NCBI RefSeq assembly: GCF_019649055.1
Contig: NW_026570228.1
Coordinates: 310,001 to 374,000, forward strand
Direction of reading: 5' to 3'
Length of the DNA stretch: 64,000 nucleotides
Source: Paramacrobiotus metropolitanus
Lineage: Eukaryota > Tardigrada > Eutardigrada > Parachela > Macrobiotidae
Shown here: positions 62,701 through 64,000 of the stretch, in pieces
How the letters are laid out: the number at the start of each line of letters is the position of its first letter
Position numbering within the stretch: the stretch's first letter is position 1
Made by a program: the position numbers and the translations under genes
The notes under the pieces: model-generated
Database searches by the model: none
Told to the model about the DNA's origin: nothing
The model's input: only the letters and a program-made list of their open reading frames with translations

Positions 62701-64000
62701 TGTCTTATTACCCCGTAAATTTTAATTATTTACCTGCTACAAAAATAAGTCAGCTAGCGATATCGCTGTTGTTATGCGCACTCTGTCTCTTTCTCTGAGT
62801 CCGAAGGAGATTAATTTAAGTAATATTTAATTTGGCGCTACCGTTGCTACCGGGAGTTTTCTGGAGTGCAATAAAATATATTATAATTACATCTTTGCCT
62901 AAGATTCTGGCTAGCATGCAGAGAAAAAAATAAGGTGATTTGCGATTATGCATAATTACAGTTAAGCGCACATTCGGTAATCAATTACAGAGTACTACGC
63001 ATTAAAAACAAGAATGCCCAATCTTTCAAGGTGTAATACAAATTTTTCTAGTAATACGGTCGAAATATCGCAATTCACCTAGCTTTTACGTATACACATT
63101 AACTTGTGCAAATGATGCTCGTACATCTTCAACAAGATTAATTAATTTTGTAAGTTTAAGTGTATCTGTAGAAGCTTAAGATGAATTTGCTAGCTAAAAT
63201 TATTTTAGTATTTTTCGAACGAAATTTGCCGAATCACGACAATATTCATGATGAACGAGATAAACTTATAACTATCCAGGCGTTATCAGTCAGTGCTGAA
63301 AGCGATTTGCATGAACCGACATGCAAACCTGTGTATCACATGCGGTTTTTTGTGAATCACTCATCCGAAACATATAAAACTGTCTTTCTATATAAATGTT
63401 ATTAATAGGGTTACTGGGATACCAGAATATGTTTTGACGTTATACCGTGTGCCGTAATGATGTATCAGCAGTATACACTGGACGGACTCGCTCTGCATCT
63501 CCACGCTTTGTTAACCATCAACCGGATGTGGGCCTTATTCTTCCCCGTAACATATTACCAGCGCTCCACGCTCTCGCGAACCAAGTTGGTAGTGTTGATG
63601 GTTTTTATTTACATCCATCTTCTTTGCGTGCCGGGCATTATACTACAGGCCAGTTATGCAGACAAGAACTGCAATTACTACGCCGGCGACGTTGGTTTAT
63701 GGCTGAAGGTTGTCTCGGTTGCTGTTTTCATTACACCGTTGCTGTTTCTGGTCGTGGCTCTACCGTTAATACTTGGCAAATACTTAGCTCACCATCAAAG
63801 CAAAAAGAAACGTTATAAAGGAGTTATACCAATCGTCACGCTGCTTGCTTCTCTGCTAATTTGTTGGGTTCCACAAAAAGTACTAGATACAGCAGCGGTA
63901 TTCGCGTTCCAGGTTGTTGCCGCTGATGGTGAGTTTTACAGTCAAATGAGCGCAGTAACCTTTGTCCTGTCCTGGCTGCAGATAATCCTGGACCCCGTGG
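59708..64000 (+). CDS. GPCR, two visible exons, 3' end beyond the window
   Basis: Exon 1 59708-60009: glycosylated N-terminus (NFS, NIS, NTT), TM1 (LLMNILLITVF) and TM2, ending YPINK. Exon 2 from about 63426 after GGATACCAG: Cys before TM3 (VIPCAVMMYQQY), LHALLTINRMWALFFPVTYY, TM4, ECL2 Cys (DKNCNYY), TM5, basic ICL3, CWVPQ in TM6 and ILDPV of TM7 at the window edge. Phase agrees (exon 1 leaves two bases, exon 2 supplies one). The intron of 3,416 bp has a MITE inserted exactly at its donor, changing GTATGA to GTACAA while keeping GT. NRMW and LDP ally it to the single-exon receptors, though it has an intron. Expression depends on whether the altered donor still works. Confidence 0.8.
60013..60576. 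mobile_element. Fold-back MITE with TA target duplication
   Basis: A 564-bp element whose two arms of about 220-230 bp are inverted copies (60013-60238 against about 60345-60576), separated by a loop of about 100 bp. Tips are CAATGTACGAC...GTCGTACATTG, flanked by TA at 60011-60012 and 60577-60578, as in Tc1/mariner-type insertions. No transposase. The arms are nearly identical, so it is young; the transcript would fold into a long hairpin. Confidence 0.88.
60579..63425. other. Long intron of the terminal GPCR
   Basis: Holds the perfect hairpin at 61777-61810. The ORFs at 60819-61192 and 63181-63405 have no domain and are taken as chance. Confidence 0.5.
61777..61810. repeat. Perfect 16-bp inverted repeat with 2-nt loop
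   Basis: AACGGAAAATCTAGTC, spacer TC, then its exact reverse complement ending TTTTCCGTT. Sits deep in the GPCR intron. Could be a cruciform-prone site or a tiny fold-back remnant. Confidence 0.85.

Overview
This is eukaryotic nuclear DNA from a small invertebrate: genes are split by GT..AG introns (43 bp to several kb), DGCR8/Pasha is present, and LINE, LTR and MITE elements are young and well preserved. My best guess is a tardigrade, because the N-terminal module of the F-box gene at 42.5 kb resembles a family I associate with Hypsibius, and because of the lineage-specific receptor arrays. That attribution is from memory and unverified; what the sequence itself supports is 'ecdysozoan-like animal'.

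Layout. 0-6 kb: single-exon rhodopsin-like GPCRs at 44-907, 3338-4198 and (minus) 4943-5956, with a three-exon gustatory-receptor-like (7tm_7) gene at 1268-2797. 7.2-11.7 kb: a tandem duplication of a secreted Pro/Ala/Val-rich protein gene together with its promoter. 12.5-40.9 kb: a plus-strand array of seven divergent GPCR genes that share one three-exon plan with two phase-0 introns. The first array member is broken by a LINE (12987-16207) inserted in its exon 1. A minus-strand BTB-BACK-kelch gene (18066-20420, apparent frameshift) and a very young gag-only LTR retrotransposon (30339-31885, 5-bp target duplication) lie inside the array. 41.2 kb: a possible small two-exon gene. 42.5-45.2 kb: an F-box protein gene with a hAT-type MITE in its first intron. 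45.8-47.8 kb (minus): a six-exon, single-pass membrane protein with a three-finger (Ly6-like) ectodomain. 48.7-49.7 kb (minus): another single-exon GPCR, sister of the one at 4943-5956. 50.9-53.8 kb: a ten-exon secreted modular protein in which every intron is phase 1. 55.3-58.5 kb: DGCR8/Pasha, with an apparent 2-nt frameshift in the WW region. 59.7 kb to the window end: a GPCR whose first intron carries a fold-back MITE inserted exactly at the 5' splice site.

How the genes work together: most of the window is a chemoreceptor-like landscape of cell-surface receptors (12 rhodopsin-like GPCRs, one GR-like receptor, one three-finger receptor) built by tandem duplication. Interspersed are two secreted-protein loci, two ubiquitin-pathway adaptor types (BTB-kelch, F-box) and one housekeeping microRNA-processing gene. 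Exon structures were assembled by hand from splice consensus, phase agreement and paralog comparison; coordinates may be off by a base or two.
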